Of a stretch of DNA of 64,000 nt, positions 17,376 to 26,067 are shown in pieces. Made by a program: the position numbers and the translations under genes. Under the pieces are notes generated by a model. It saw only the letters and a list, made by a program, of their open reading frames with translations. It was not told where the DNA came from and ran no database searches. Location: the NCBI RefSeq assembly GCF_013822795.1, contig NZ_PNLB01000007.1, positions 143,338 to 207,337 on the forward strand, given 5' to 3'. Positions within the stretch are counted from its first letter, which is position 1, and the number at the start of each line of letters is the position of its first letter. The DNA is from Phenylobacterium sp. (GTDB lineage: Bacteria; Pseudomonadota; Alphaproteobacteria; Caulobacterales; Caulobacteraceae).

Positions 17376-17390
17376 GGCAAATTGTGCACC
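17376..17390 (-). promoter_or_regulatory. possible sigma54-type -24/-12 element before dusB
   Basis: On the minus strand GGTGCACAATTTGCC has GG and GC separated by exactly 10 bases, the invariant spacing of -24/-12 promoters, and TTTGC at the -12 end. It sits about 32 bases upstream of the dusB start codon, leaving room for a 20-base leader that includes the AGGGG Shine-Dalgarno. The -24 box deviates from TGGCAC, so this is only a candidate. The same bases contain GTGCAC, a possible NtrC half-site. Confidence 0.3.
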
Positions 17391-17435
17391 GCCGTAAAGC
17401 CTAGACAGCAGGCGTGCGCGCCCTAAACAGACCCC

Positions 17436-18581
17436 ATGGATTTCTCAGCCGTCATCGTCGCCGCCGGTTCCAGCACACGCGCCGGCCCAGGCGCGCCCAA
17501 GCCTTGGCGCAGCTTGGGAGGACGCCCGATCCTGTCATGGTCGATCGAAGCCCTCGCCGCGGCGGGGGCGCGACAGATTGTCGTCGTCGTCGCCGAGGCC
17601 TGGATCAGCGAAGCAGCCGAACTGCTGCAGGGCGTTCCGGGCGCGCTCGCGGTTCGCGGCGGGGCGACACGGGCGGAATCGGTGCAGCAGGGCCTGGCCG
17701 CGCTGCCGGCCGGCGACACCGCAGCCGTTCTGGTGCACGACGCCGCCCGCCCTTTCCTGACGACCGCTCACGTCCGCGGCCTGCTCGCCGCCCTTGAGGT
17801 CGCGGACGGGGCGGTCCCTGCCCTGCCCGTCGCCGACACCCTCAAGCGCGGCCGCGACGTCGTCGCTGAAACCGTGTCGCGCGACGGGCTTTGGCGAGCC
17901 CAGACCCCGCAGGCCTTCCGGCTGGACGTCCTGCGCGCAGCCTACGCCGCCTGGCCGGCGGACGCCGAGCCCACCGACGACGCCGCGGTCGTGGAACGCG
18001 CCGGCGGCAAGGTCGCCATCGCTCCCGGCGATCCGCGGCTGATGAAACTGACCTATCCGGAGGACTTCGCCATGGCCGAGCAACTGGCGGGCGGCGCACG
18101 CATCACCCGTATCGGCCAGGGCGTCGACGCCCACCGCTGGGGCCCTGGCGAGGCGGTCTGGCTATGCGGGGTGAAGATCGAGCACGACCAGACCCTGATC
18201 GGCCACTCTGACGCCGACGCCGGGCTCCACGCCCTGACCGACGCCATCCTGGGCGCCATTGGCGAAGGCGACATCGGCGAACACTTCCCGCCGTCCGACC
18301 CGCAATGGAAGGGCGCGGCCTCCGACAGGTTCCTGCTGCACGCGGTCGAAATCCTGACGAACAAGGGCGGCCGGATCGTCAACGCCGACGTCACCCTGGT
18401 CTGCGAGCGACCCAAGATCCGCCCGCACCGCGACGCCATGCGCCAACGCCTGGCCGAACTGTTGGGCGTGCCGCTCGACCGCGTCAGCGTGAAGGCCACG
18501 ACCACCGAAGGCATGGGCTTCACCGGCCGCCAGGAGGGCCTGCTGGCCCAGGCGATCGTGGCGGTGGAAACGCCCGCCTAG
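17436..18581 (+). CDS. ispDF: bifunctional IspD/IspF (MEP isoprenoid pathway)
   Basis: 381 residues, a natural fusion. Residues 1-220 are IspD, CTP:2-C-methyl-D-erythritol 4-phosphate cytidylyltransferase (VIVAAGSSTRAG and VHDAARPF motifs). Residues 223-381 are IspF, 2,4-cyclodiphosphate synthase, with metal ligands in GVDAHRWGPG (D231, H233) and H265, and HSDADAGLHALTDA. The monofunctional IspE step is encoded elsewhere. dxr, the step before IspD, lies at 59.5 kb in this window. The 3' end overlaps the next convergent gene by 4 bases. Confidence 0.96.
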   Translation: MDFSAVIVAAGSSTRAGPGAPKPWRSLGGRPILSWSIEALAAAGARQIVVVVAEAWISEAAELLQGVPGALAVRGGATRAESVQQGLAALPAGDTAAVLVHDAARPFLTTAHVRGLLAALEVADGAVPALPVADTLKRGRDVVAETVSRDGLWRAQTPQAFRLDVLRAAYAAWPADAEPTDDAAVVERAGGKVAIAPGDPRLMKLTYPEDFAMAEQLAGGARITRIGQGVDAHRWGPGEAVWLCGVKIEHDQTLIGHSDADAGLHALTDAILGAIGEGDIGEHFPPSDPQWKGAASDRFLLHAVEILTNKGGRIVNADVTLVCERPKIRPHRDAMRQRLAELLGVPLDRVSVKATTTEGMGFTGRQEGLLAQAIVAVETPA

Positions 18582-20824
18582 GGCAGCCAGGGCCAGCTCA
18601 CCTTCAGCTGAGCGTACATCGCCCCGGCGAGGTTCATGTAGTCGTCGGTCCAAGGCCGGACCGCGGTCGGATCGGTCGGCGACCAGCGCTTGTCGGCCTC
18701 GTAAGGCGCCAGGGCGGCCACGCTGCGGGTCACGATCATCGCGTCCTCGGCCGACTCCCAGAGCGGGGGGCTGCCCTTGGCCGGGCTGTGGCGCTGGATC
18801 AGCGCAAAGCCGCCCGCCGCCTCAGCGACCGCCATGGCCGGCGCGCGCAGCTCGAGATTGCGGTTCGACAGGTGCACGATGAGCACGCCGTCGGGCTTCA
18901 GCTTGGCTAGATAGCCCTTCATCGCTTCGACGGTCAGCAGATGCGCCGGCACCGCATCGGATGAGAAGGCGTCGATAAGCAGCACGTCGAAGGTTCCGTC
19001 CGGCTGCTTGGCCAACGTCAGGCGCGCATCGCCGACCACATAGTCGATCGCCCCGCCCGCGCAGGTCGTCGTGTAGCTGAAGAGTTTGGGATTGGTCGCC
19101 AGCCGGATCACCAGCGGATCGATCTCGAAGAAGGTCAGGTGATCGCCCTTGCGGGTGTAGGCCGCGACCGCCCCGGTGCCGAGGCCGACGGCCCCGACCC
19201 GCAGGGGCGTCGGACGCTTGATCTCATGGCTGAACACCTGCCCGATCGGCGTCTCCGGCGCGTAGTAGACCAGCGGTCGGCACATGTAGCGCGGGTCCTG
19301 GGCTTGGGCGCCGTGCAGGGTCGTGCCGTGCGACAGCATCTTTACCGGCCCGCCCATCGCCGGCACTGGCATTTCCGACTGTCGCAACACCCCGAAGAAG
19401 CTGCGCCAGCTCTGGCGCACGTCGACGCGGTCGCCGACCAGGGTCGCAGACATCGACAGAACCGCCACCAGGCCGAAGAAGACGATCATCTGACGGCGGA
19501 TCACGAACGCGCAAACCGTCGCCACGAGCAACAGCCCGATGACGATGAACTTCAGGTGGTCGGCCATCCCGAACTTCAAGGCGATCACCGGCGCAGCAGC
19601 CGCTGCGACGGCTCCGAGCGTGAAGGTCGTCCAGCGCCACGGCTCGACGGGCTGGAGCCCTGGCCTCGCCAGACAGGCCAGCACCAGGACCAGCGGATAT
19701 TCCCAGACGTTGACGAAGATCACCGGCGCCAGGAAGGCGTTGAACGCCCCGCCGACCACGCCGCCGAACGACATCCAGAGATAGAACTCCGTCAGATGGG
19801 AAGGATTGGGCCGCCTGGCGACCAGCGCCTGATGGCACATCAGCGCCGTCAGGAAGAAGGCGCCCAGGTGCACAAAGAGCTGATGCGCGAAGTTGGCCTC
19901 CTTGAACGGCATCAACGCCGCGCAGGCGACCACCGCCGCGGCCTGCAGCGTCAGCGTCAGTTCCGACGAAATGATCGGCTTGTCCGAGAAGGCGATGATG
20001 AAGGTCAGCAGATAGAGGGCCAACGGGATGACCCAGAGGAACGGCGCCGAGGCCACGTCCGTGGTGATGTGGGTGGTCACTCCCAGCATCAGGCTGGACG
20101 GGATCGCCGCCAGCCCGACCCAGATCGCCCGATCGCGCCAGGACGGCGCAGGCCCAGCAGCAACGGCAGGCGCTTCGATCGTCGCGACGCGCGCTCTCGA
20201 CACGAACAGCGCCAGGATTGCCATCAGCACGACGAAGGCCACGTACCCGGTGCTCCAGCCAGCCGTCTGGCCGTGCAGGGTGGCGAGCGGCTCGACCAGC
20301 GCCGGATAGGCCAGCAGCGCCAGCAGGCTGCCCAGGTTGGACGCCGCATACAGCGCGTAAGGCTCGGCCCCGGTCTCGGCATGGATGGTGCGCGCGTGCC
20401 AAGCCTGCACCAGCGGCGCCGTGGCCGACAGGATGGCGAACGGCGCGCCTATCGACACCGCCAGCACCCCCAGCAGCCAGAGCGACGGATAGTCGGACGA
20501 CGGCTCGCCCAGCACGCCCGTCACCCGCAGCGGCAAGGCCAGGGCCGCGACCAGCAGCGCTGCCACGTGCACCAGAGCCTGACCCCGCACCGAGCGGATC
20601 TTCTGGAGAAAGTGGGCGTAGCCATAGCCGACCAGCAGTGCGGCCTGGAAGAAGGCGATGGAGGTGTTCCACACCGACGAACTGCCGCCCAGCAGCGGCA
20701 GCACCAGCTTGGCCACCATCGGCTGGACCAGAAACACCAGACCCGCGCTGGCGAAGGTCGTCACCGCAAAAAGGACCGGAGAGATCGAGGCGGCTGGCCG
20801 TTCGGCCCGTTCTAACGTGGTCAT
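18578..20824 (-). CDS. fused membrane transporter-like/spermidine synthase-like protein
   Basis: 748 residues. The first two-thirds hold about a dozen hydrophobic helices resembling an MFS-type or 7TM scaffold. The last third is a polyamine aminopropyltransferase-like Rossmann domain (GAVGLGTGAVAAYTRKGD, FFEIDPLVIRLA, VVGDARLTLA, LIDAFSSDAVPAHLLT). Such fusions are widespread and commonly annotated 'fused MFS/spermidine synthase', but few are characterised and the true product is uncertain. It sits alone on the minus strand between ispDF and cinA, divergent from cinA. Confidence 0.82.
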   Translation of the reverse strand: MTTLERAERPAASISPVLFAVTTFASAGLVFLVQPMVAKLVLPLLGGSSSVWNTSIAFFQAALLVGYGYAHFLQKIRSVRGQALVHVAALLVAALALPLRVTGVLGEPSSDYPSLWLLGVLAVSIGAPFAILSATAPLVQAWHARTIHAETGAEPYALYAASNLGSLLALLAYPALVEPLATLHGQTAGWSTGYVAFVVLMAILALFVSRARVATIEAPAVAAGPAPSWRDRAIWVGLAAIPSSLMLGVTTHITTDVASAPFLWVIPLALYLLTFIIAFSDKPIISSELTLTLQAAAVVACAALMPFKEANFAHQLFVHLGAFFLTALMCHQALVARRPNPSHLTEFYLWMSFGGVVGGAFNAFLAPVIFVNVWEYPLVLVLACLARPGLQPVEPWRWTTFTLGAVAAAAAPVIALKFGMADHLKFIVIGLLLVATVCAFVIRRQMIVFFGLVAVLSMSATLVGDRVDVRQSWRSFFGVLRQSEMPVPAMGGPVKMLSHGTTLHGAQAQDPRYMCRPLVYYAPETPIGQVFSHEIKRPTPLRVGAVGLGTGAVAAYTRKGDHLTFFEIDPLVIRLATNPKLFSYTTTCAGGAIDYVVGDARLTLAKQPDGTFDVLLIDAFSSDAVPAHLLTVEAMKGYLAKLKPDGVLIVHLSNRNLELRAPAMAVAEAAGGFALIQRHSPAKGSPPLWESAEDAMIVTRSVAALAPYEADKRWSPTDPTAVRPWTDDYMNLAGAMYAQLKVSWPWLP

Positions 20825-20909
20825 GGGATCGAATCGGCTTGTGTGGGGGGCTTCGGCGATGTTGTGGTCAGCCTTCGCCCTTGCCTAGAGCCCGCTGGAG
20901 TCGCCCCGC

Positions 20910-21401
20910 ATGTTTTCCCTTGAGATCGAAACCCTGGCGCGGCTGCTGATCGACGAAGCGCGCGAGCGCTCGCTGCGCATCGTCACGGCCGAAAGCTGCA
21001 CGGGCGGGCTGGTCGCCGGCGCGATCTGTTCGATCCCGGGCGCCTCCGACGTCTTCGAGCGCGGCTTCGTCGTCTACACCAACCGCGCCAAGCAGGAACT
21101 GCTGGGCGTGCCCGGAGATCTGATCGCCGACCTGGGCGCGGTGTCCGAGCCGGTCGCCCGGATGATGGCCGAGGGCGCGCTGGAAGCCTCGAACGCCCAC
21201 GTCGCGGTCGCCGTCACCGGCGTGGCGGGGCCCGGCGGCGGCACGCCGATGAAGCCGGTCGGCACCGTGCACATCGCCACGGCGCGCTCGAACCAAGCGC
21301 TGATGCATCGTTCCGAACTGTTCGACGGCGTGACCCGCGCCGATATCCAGGAGCAGGCGGTGCAGGCCGCGCTGCAAGCGCTGCGCGACCGCATGACCTA
21401 G
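20910..21401 (+). CDS. CinA C-terminal family protein (nicotinamide-nucleotide amidohydrolase PncC)
   Basis: 163 residues, the single-domain CinA/YgaD type without the N-terminal COG1058 domain. Members deamidate NMN to nicotinic acid mononucleotide in pyridine nucleotide salvage. Motifs: ESCTGGLVAGAICSIPGAS with the nucleophilic serine region, FVVYTNRAKQELLGV, VAVTGVAGPGGG and VGTVHIA. The gene overlaps the convergent coq10 end by 4 bases. Family is certain, activity inferred. Confidence 0.93.
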   Translation: MFSLEIETLARLLIDEARERSLRIVTAESCTGGLVAGAICSIPGASDVFERGFVVYTNRAKQELLGVPGDLIADLGAVSEPVARMMAEGALEASNAHVAVAVTGVAGPGGGTPMKPVGTVHIATARSNQALMHRSELFDGVTRADIQEQAVQAALQALRDRMT

Positions 21402-21847
21402 GCGGGGTAAAGCGCCCTCGCCCGCCCTTCGAAGCAGGCCATCAGCCGATCGACGGCGTGGTTGAAGTTCGCATCCAGCACCCCAGTCAGCAGCCGGGTC
21501 TTGAACTCGAAGTCGATGTCGAACTCGATCCGGGTTCCGCCCGGCGCCTCCACGAAGCGCCAGCGGTTCACCAGGTGCTTGAACGGCCCTGACAGCAGTT
21601 GCACGTCGATCTGCCGCGCATTGGCGTCGCGCCGCACGCGCGTCGAGAACGCCTCCTTGAGGAACGCAAAACCCACCCCGACCTTGGCGTCGAGCTGGCT
21701 CACGCCCTCGGCCGGCGAGGTGTGGTTCCAGGTCCGCAGGGATTGGACCCACGGCACGAACTGCGGATAGGCCTCCACGTCGCCAACCAGCGCAAAGAGC
21801 TGGTCGGGCGCAAAGGGCAGCACCTTCTCGATATGATGGCGCGGCAA
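21398..21847 (-). CDS. Coq10/START-domain protein (RatA-like)
   Basis: 149 residues from a TTG start (LPRHHIEKVLPFAPDQLFALV) located 4 bases past the lipA stop; the frame continues upstream only into lipA. START/polyketide-cyclase-like fold with VGDVEAYPQFVPW, FLKEAFSTRV and a C-terminal NFNHAVDRLMACFEGRARALY helix. In alphaproteobacteria this family is taken to be the Coq10 ubiquinone-binding chaperone; databases often name it RatA toxin, for which nothing here argues. Translation is probably coupled to lipA, since no good Shine-Dalgarno is visible. Confidence 0.87.
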   Translation of the reverse strand: MPRHHIEKVLPFAPDQLFALVGDVEAYPQFVPWVQSLRTWNHTSPAEGVSQLDAKVGVGFAFLKEAFSTRVRRDANARQIDVQLLSGPFKHLVNRWRFVEAPGGTRIEFDIDFEFKTRLLTGVLDANFNHAVDRLMACFEGRARALYPA

Positions 21848-21851
21848 GCGG

Positions 21852-22814
21852 TTAGGCCGCCGCGTCCTTGGCGAGCCGCGCCGCCTTGAGCCGGGCGAAG
21901 TCCTCGCCCGCATGGTGGGACGAACGGGTCAGCGGGCTGGCCGAGACCATCAGGAAGCCCTTGGCGCGGGCGATCTCTTCGTAGGCCTTGAACTCTTCAG
22001 GCGTCACGAAGCGGTCGATGGCGGCGTGCTTGCGGGTCGGCTGGAGGTATTGGCCGATGGTCAGGAAATCGACGCCGGCCGAACGCATGTCGTCCATGAC
22101 CTGCATGACCTCTTCCTTGGCCTCGCCCAAGCCGACCATGAGGCCCGACTTGGTGAACTGGTTAGGGTCGCGTTCCTTCACTCGCTCCAGCAGGCGCAGC
22201 GAGTGGTAATAGCGCGCGCCCGGCCGGATCGAGAGATAAAGCCGCGGCACGGTCTCGAGGTTGTGGTTGAAGACGTCGGGCTTGGAGTCGATGACGATCT
22301 CGGCCGCGCTCGGCGCCTTGCGCAGGAAGTCCGGCGTCAGGATTTCGATGGTCGTGCCGGGCGCCGCGGCGCGGATCGCATGCACCACCGCGGCGAAGTG
22401 CGCGCCGCCGCCATCGGCCAGGTCGTCGCGATCGACCGAGGTGATGACCACATGCTTCAGACCCATCTTCCGCACGGCGTCGGCGACGCGCGCGGGCTCA
22501 GTCGGATCGAGCGGCAGCGGCTTGCCGGTGCTGACATTGCAGAAGGCGCAGGCGCGGGTGCAGATTTCGCCCATGATCATCATGGTCGCGTGGCTCTGGC
22601 TCCAGCACTCGCCGATGTTCGGGCAAGCCGCCTCTTCACAGACCGTGGTGAGCCCATGCTCTTTCACGATCGAGCGCGTGGCGTTGTAGCCGGGCGAGCC
22701 CGGAGCGCGCACACGCAGCCATTCCGGCTTTCGCAGGATCGGCGTATCGGGGCGTGACTGCTTTTCGGGATGTCGGGGCCGTGGCCCCCCGATGGTGTCG
22801 ATGACGGTCGCCAT
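21852..22814 (-). CDS. lipA: lipoyl synthase
   Basis: 320 residues. Radical-SAM enzyme inserting two sulfurs into octanoyl-lipoyl domains such as those of PdhB and PdhC in this window. The auxiliary [4Fe-4S] cluster ligands are C59, C64 and C70 ([12 protein letters not shown]) and the SAM cluster ligands C85, C89 and C92 (CTRACAFC). The C-terminal SSHHAGEDF motif (RSSxxA) is present. It heads a lipA-coq10 pair. Close linkage of lipA to pdh genes is usual, but here three plus-strand genes lie between lipA and lpdA. Confidence 0.96.
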   Translation of the reverse strand: MATVIDTIGGPRPRHPEKQSRPDTPILRKPEWLRVRAPGSPGYNATRSIVKEHGLTTVCEEAACPNIGECWSQSHATMMIMGEICTRACAFCNVSTGKPLPLDPTEPARVADAVRKMGLKHVVITSVDRDDLADGGGAHFAAVVHAIRAAAPGTTIEILTPDFLRKAPSAAEIVIDSKPDVFNHNLETVPRLYLSIRPGARYYHSLRLLERVKERDPNQFTKSGLMVGLGEAKEEVMQVMDDMRSAGVDFLTIGQYLQPTRKHAAIDRFVTPEEFKAYEEIARAKGFLMVSASPLTRSSHHAGEDFARLKAARLAKDAAA

Positions 22815-22891
22815 AAGGCCTAGATCGGCTTTCTAACCCTCCGGATCAAGGCGTGATTGAGCGGCCCGGCGACGCATGGTCAAACTCGGCC

Positions 22892-23902
22892 ATGGTTCGC
22901 GCGTGTCTGCTCGCCGCTCTGGTCCTTTCCCTTGCGGCCTGCGGGCGCGACGGCGGCCGCGAGCCCTTCGCCGAAAGCCGCACCCCAGCCTCGCTGGCGC
23001 CGCGGTTCTACCCGCCGGAAGGCTGGGCCTGGGGCTATATCGGCGTTGGCGACCAGCCGCTGCAGCGATACGGCGTCGCCAGCACCAAGCGAGTTCCGGT
23101 CGCCACTGTGGTGATCGTGCCCGGCTACGGCGAAACCGCAGAGCTTTGGTTCGAGACCGCGTCGGACCTGATCGGGCGCGGCTACACGGTCTGGATCCTC
23201 GACCGCGCCGGCCAGGGCGGATCAGGCCGCTACGCCCTGCCCCGCGACCTCGGCTTCACCCCCTCGTTCGATCCGGAGGTCGCAGCCCTGCGCGAATTGG
23301 TGCGGGTGGTTGTCCGCCCGACGCCTACAGCGCCGCTCGTTCTGCTGACCCAGGCCGACGGCGCGGTGGTCGCGCTCAGCGCGGTCCGCTCGGGCCTGAA
23401 GGTCGACGGCGTCGTCGCCAGTGCGCCGCAGATGGCCGCCGCTCCGGAGAAGGCCCTGCTCGGACCGGTGAAGCGCGCCTCCGCGCCGCCCCCCGGCTGG
23501 AAGCCCTGGAGCCGGGAGACCCCAGACGATCGGGCCGCGGGCCGCACGCACGACGCCTGGCGCGGACAGGTCGGTCACGCCTGGATGGCCGCCAATCCCG
23601 ACCTGCGGCTGACCGGCCCCAGCCTCGGCTGGGCGAACGCCTTCGAGACCGCCAGCCGGGTGCTTGAGTCCGGCGCACAGCAGGTCAGGCCGCCAGTGCT
23701 GATGCTCAATCCCGAGGCGCGGGCCGCCGCCTTCTGCGGGCGACTGCCAGACTGCACGGTCAACAGGTTGGCAGGCGCACGCAGCGCCCTGCACCTCGAA
23801 GCCGATCGTTGGCGGCGTCCCTGGCTCGATGCAGTCGGGGCGTTCATCGACGCCCGCCACGCCGCCCCTGCGACGATTTCAGCAGCCGCGGCAAGAGCTT
23901 AA
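22892..23902 (+). CDS. lipoprotein with alpha/beta-hydrolase fold lacking a catalytic triad
   Basis: 336 residues from ATG at 22892. Residues 1-17 form a lipoprotein signal with lipobox LAAC (C17 lipidated). The rest resembles lysophospholipase-type alpha/beta hydrolases: VVIVPGYGETAE after strand 3, WILDRAGQGGSGR, and the expected elbow strand LVLLTQADGAVVAL (149-162). There the usual GHSMGG is TQADGA, so the nucleophile position is A155. The His site reads GARSALHLE (S298 where His is expected) and the Asp site reads NPEARAA. It looks like a non-enzymatic envelope protein. An upstream GTG at 22853 is less likely because it would bury the signal peptide. Confidence 0.75.
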   Translation: MVRACLLAALVLSLAACGRDGGREPFAESRTPASLAPRFYPPEGWAWGYIGVGDQPLQRYGVASTKRVPVATVVIVPGYGETAELWFETASDLIGRGYTVWILDRAGQGGSGRYALPRDLGFTPSFDPEVAALRELVRVVVRPTPTAPLVLLTQADGAVVALSAVRSGLKVDGVVASAPQMAAAPEKALLGPVKRASAPPPGWKPWSRETPDDRAAGRTHDAWRGQVGHAWMAANPDLRLTGPSLGWANAFETASRVLESGAQQVRPPVLMLNPEARAAAFCGRLPDCTVNRLAGARSALHLEADRWRRPWLDAVGAFIDARHAAPATISAAAARA

Positions 23903-24028
23903 GCGCCTGACCACACTTGACGCGCAAGTCGAAGCTCACGACCTGTTACACATCTTTTCAACCTCGGGCGTCAGCTATAGGCTCGCGCCCAACAATAATC
24001 GGCGAGACGTTCGGGGAGGTTTTCGCCT

Positions 24029-25582
24029 TTGTCGCGTTCTTTTGATCCGCGTTCGTGCGAGCGCTCTCTTTTCGATGCGCTGGTCGACGCGCGCGCCACC
24101 TACGGCGCTAAGAAGCCGATCCTGGAAGACCAGGAGCGCAAGCCGCTCACCTATACCGATCTGATCCGCGCCTCCTTCGCGCTGGGCCGGAAGATCGCGG
24201 CCATGACGACCGAAGGCGAGCGGGTCGGCGTCATGCTGCCGGCCAGCGCCGGGGCCGTGGTCACCTTCTTCGCGCTGCATGCGTTCGGCCGCACGCCGGC
24301 GATGCTCAATTTCACCGCCGGCATCCGCAACCTGAAGGCCGCCTGCGAGCTGGCCGGGGTCAAGCGCGTGCTCACGTCGCACCGCTTCATCGAGCAGGGC
24401 AAGCTGCACGACCTGATCGACGCGCTCGAGCCGATCGCGACGGTCACCTATCTTGAGGACGTGCGCGAGACGGTCGGCTTGTCGGACAAGCTGTTCGCCG
24501 CCGCCGCCGGGGCCTTCCCCAAGCGGTTCCGCGCGGCGACCAAGCCATCCGATCCAGGCGTGATCCTGTTTACGTCCGGCAGCTTCGGCGCGCCGCGCGG
24601 CGTGATCCTCAGCCAGGCGAACCTGATCGCCAATGTGGAGCAGGTCGCGGCGCACATTCCCCTCGATCCGTCTTGGGTGATGTTCAACCCGCTGCCGACC
24701 TTCCATTGCTTCGGCCTCACCGGCGGGGTGCTGCTGCCGTTGATGAAGGGCATGAAGGCGTTCGAGTACCCCTCGCCGCTGCACGTCAAACAGATCCCGC
24801 CGCTGATCAAGGACACCGGTGCCTCGATCCTGTTCGCCACCGACACCTTCCTCAACCAGTACGCCCGCGCCGCAGAGCGCGACGAACTGTCGGGTCTGAA
24901 GTTCATCGTCTGCGGCGCCGAGAAGGTGCGTGACGAGACCCACAATCTGATCCGCGATCGCTTTGGCGACATCCCGGTGCTGGAAGGCTATGGCGCGACC
25001 GAGGCCTCGCCCGTGATCGCTGTGAACAAGCCCACCGACAACCGCCGCGGCACCGTCGGCGGGCTGCTGCCGGGCATCGAGACCAAGCTTGAAAAGGTCG
25101 AGGGCATTCCCGGCGGCGGGCGGCTGTTTGTACGCGGCCCGAACATCATGTCCGGCTACCTGACCGAGAACGGGCTCGAGCCGCCGCCAGGCGGTTGGCA
25201 CGACACCGGCGACGTCGTCGACATCACCTCCGACAACTGGATCAAGATCCTCGGGCGAGTGAAACGCTTCGCCAAGGTCGGCGGCGAAATGGTCTCGCTG
25301 ACCGCCGCCGAAGACATCGCCACCGCCGTCTGGCCTGACAGCCGCCATGCGGTGATCGCCATGCCCGACCCGAAGAAGGGCGAACGACTGGTGTTGGTCA
25401 CCGACCGACGAGACGCCGACTCCAGCCCGCTTGTCGCCCACGCCCAGGCGATCGGTGCGCCGGAACTGGCCGTGCCGCGCAAGATCATCCGGGTCACCGA
25501 GATCCCTGTGCTGGGCACCGGCAAGACCGACTACGTGGCGATCACGCGGATGGCGGAGGCCGACGGGCGCCGCGCCGCCTGA
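24029..25582 (+). CDS. acyl-activating (AMP-binding) enzyme, Aas-synthetase-like
   Basis: 517 residues. ANL-superfamily adenylate-forming enzyme. The P-loop FTSGSFGAPRG (181-191) and the later GYGATEASPV, TGDVVDI and ILGRVKRFAKVGGEMV motifs are all present. The overall pattern is nearer the acyl-ACP synthetase half of Aas than long-chain acyl-CoA ligases, so it may activate fatty acids for membrane lipid repair. TTG start preceded by GGGGAGG at about 9 bases, a strong ribosome-binding site. It lies 126 bases after the lipoprotein gene and 46 before the DoxX gene. Confidence 0.85.
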   Translation: MSRSFDPRSCERSLFDALVDARATYGAKKPILEDQERKPLTYTDLIRASFALGRKIAAMTTEGERVGVMLPASAGAVVTFFALHAFGRTPAMLNFTAGIRNLKAACELAGVKRVLTSHRFIEQGKLHDLIDALEPIATVTYLEDVRETVGLSDKLFAAAAGAFPKRFRAATKPSDPGVILFTSGSFGAPRGVILSQANLIANVEQVAAHIPLDPSWVMFNPLPTFHCFGLTGGVLLPLMKGMKAFEYPSPLHVKQIPPLIKDTGASILFATDTFLNQYARAAERDELSGLKFIVCGAEKVRDETHNLIRDRFGDIPVLEGYGATEASPVIAVNKPTDNRRGTVGGLLPGIETKLEKVEGIPGGGRLFVRGPNIMSGYLTENGLEPPPGGWHDTGDVVDITSDNWIKILGRVKRFAKVGGEMVSLTAAEDIATAVWPDSRHAVIAMPDPKKGERLVLVTDRRDADSSPLVAHAQAIGAPELAVPRKIIRVTEIPVLGTGKTDYVAITRMAEADGRRAA

Positions 25583-25628
25583 TCCCGACTGCATCGCGCC
25601 GCTCCGGCGCCGATTGGGAGGGACTGCT

Positions 25629-26033
25629 ATGCCGAACCTCGAGGCCTGGGCGCCGCGGGTGCTGAGCCTGCTGCGCATCATCGCCGCCCTGCTCTTCATG
25701 GAGCACGGCCTGATGAAGCTGTTCCACTTCCCGGCGCCGCAGCCCGGCGCGCCCGATCCGTTGCCGATGATGCTTCTCGCCGCCGCCTGGATCGAGGTGA
25801 TCGGCGGCGGTTTGCTGGCGCTGGGCCTGTTCACGCGGCTGGCGGCGTTCGTCTGTTCGGGACAGATGGCGGCGGCCTACTTCATCGCCCACGGCTCGCA
25901 GGGCTTCTGGCCGGCGCTCAACGGCGGCGAGCCGGCGATCCTGTTCTGCTTCGTGTTCTTCTATCTGGTCTTCGCGGGCGGCGGCGCCTGGAGCCTCGAC
26001 GCCATGCGGCGCGGACGCCGCCGACGCCTGTAG
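25629..26033 (+). CDS. DoxX family membrane protein
   Basis: 134 residues from ATG with GGGAGGG upstream. Four hydrophobic helices: SLLRIIAALLFMEHGLMKLF, PMMLLAAAWIEVIGGGLLALGLF, LAAFVCSGQMAAAYFIAH and AILFCFVFFYLVFAGGGAWSLDA, with the GLxKLF and (W)xE(V)xGG signature of DoxX/YphA-type proteins. The family is implicated in redox and thiol stress in some bacteria, but its function is undefined. Probably co-transcribed with the acyl-activating enzyme. Confidence 0.88.
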   Translation: MPNLEAWAPRVLSLLRIIAALLFMEHGLMKLFHFPAPQPGAPDPLPMMLLAAAWIEVIGGGLLALGLFTRLAAFVCSGQMAAAYFIAHGSQGFWPALNGGEPAILFCFVFFYLVFAGGGAWSLDAMRRGRRRRL

Positions 26034-26036
26034 TCA

Positions 26037-26060
26037 GAGGGCGCCTGGAAAGGCGCCCTC
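26037..26060. terminator. hairpin between DoxX and lpdA
   Basis: A perfect 9-bp inverted repeat, GAGGGCGCC / GGCGCCCTC, with a 6-base loop fills the 34-base gap between two convergent genes. No T tract follows on either strand. It probably acts as a shared end for both transcripts. Confidence 0.5.
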
Positions 26061-26067
26061 GTCTCCA

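Noticed and set aside
21398..21847. Toxin of a type II toxin-antitoxin system (RatA)
   Set aside because: There is no antitoxin partner; linkage to lipA and the START fold fit Coq10 better.
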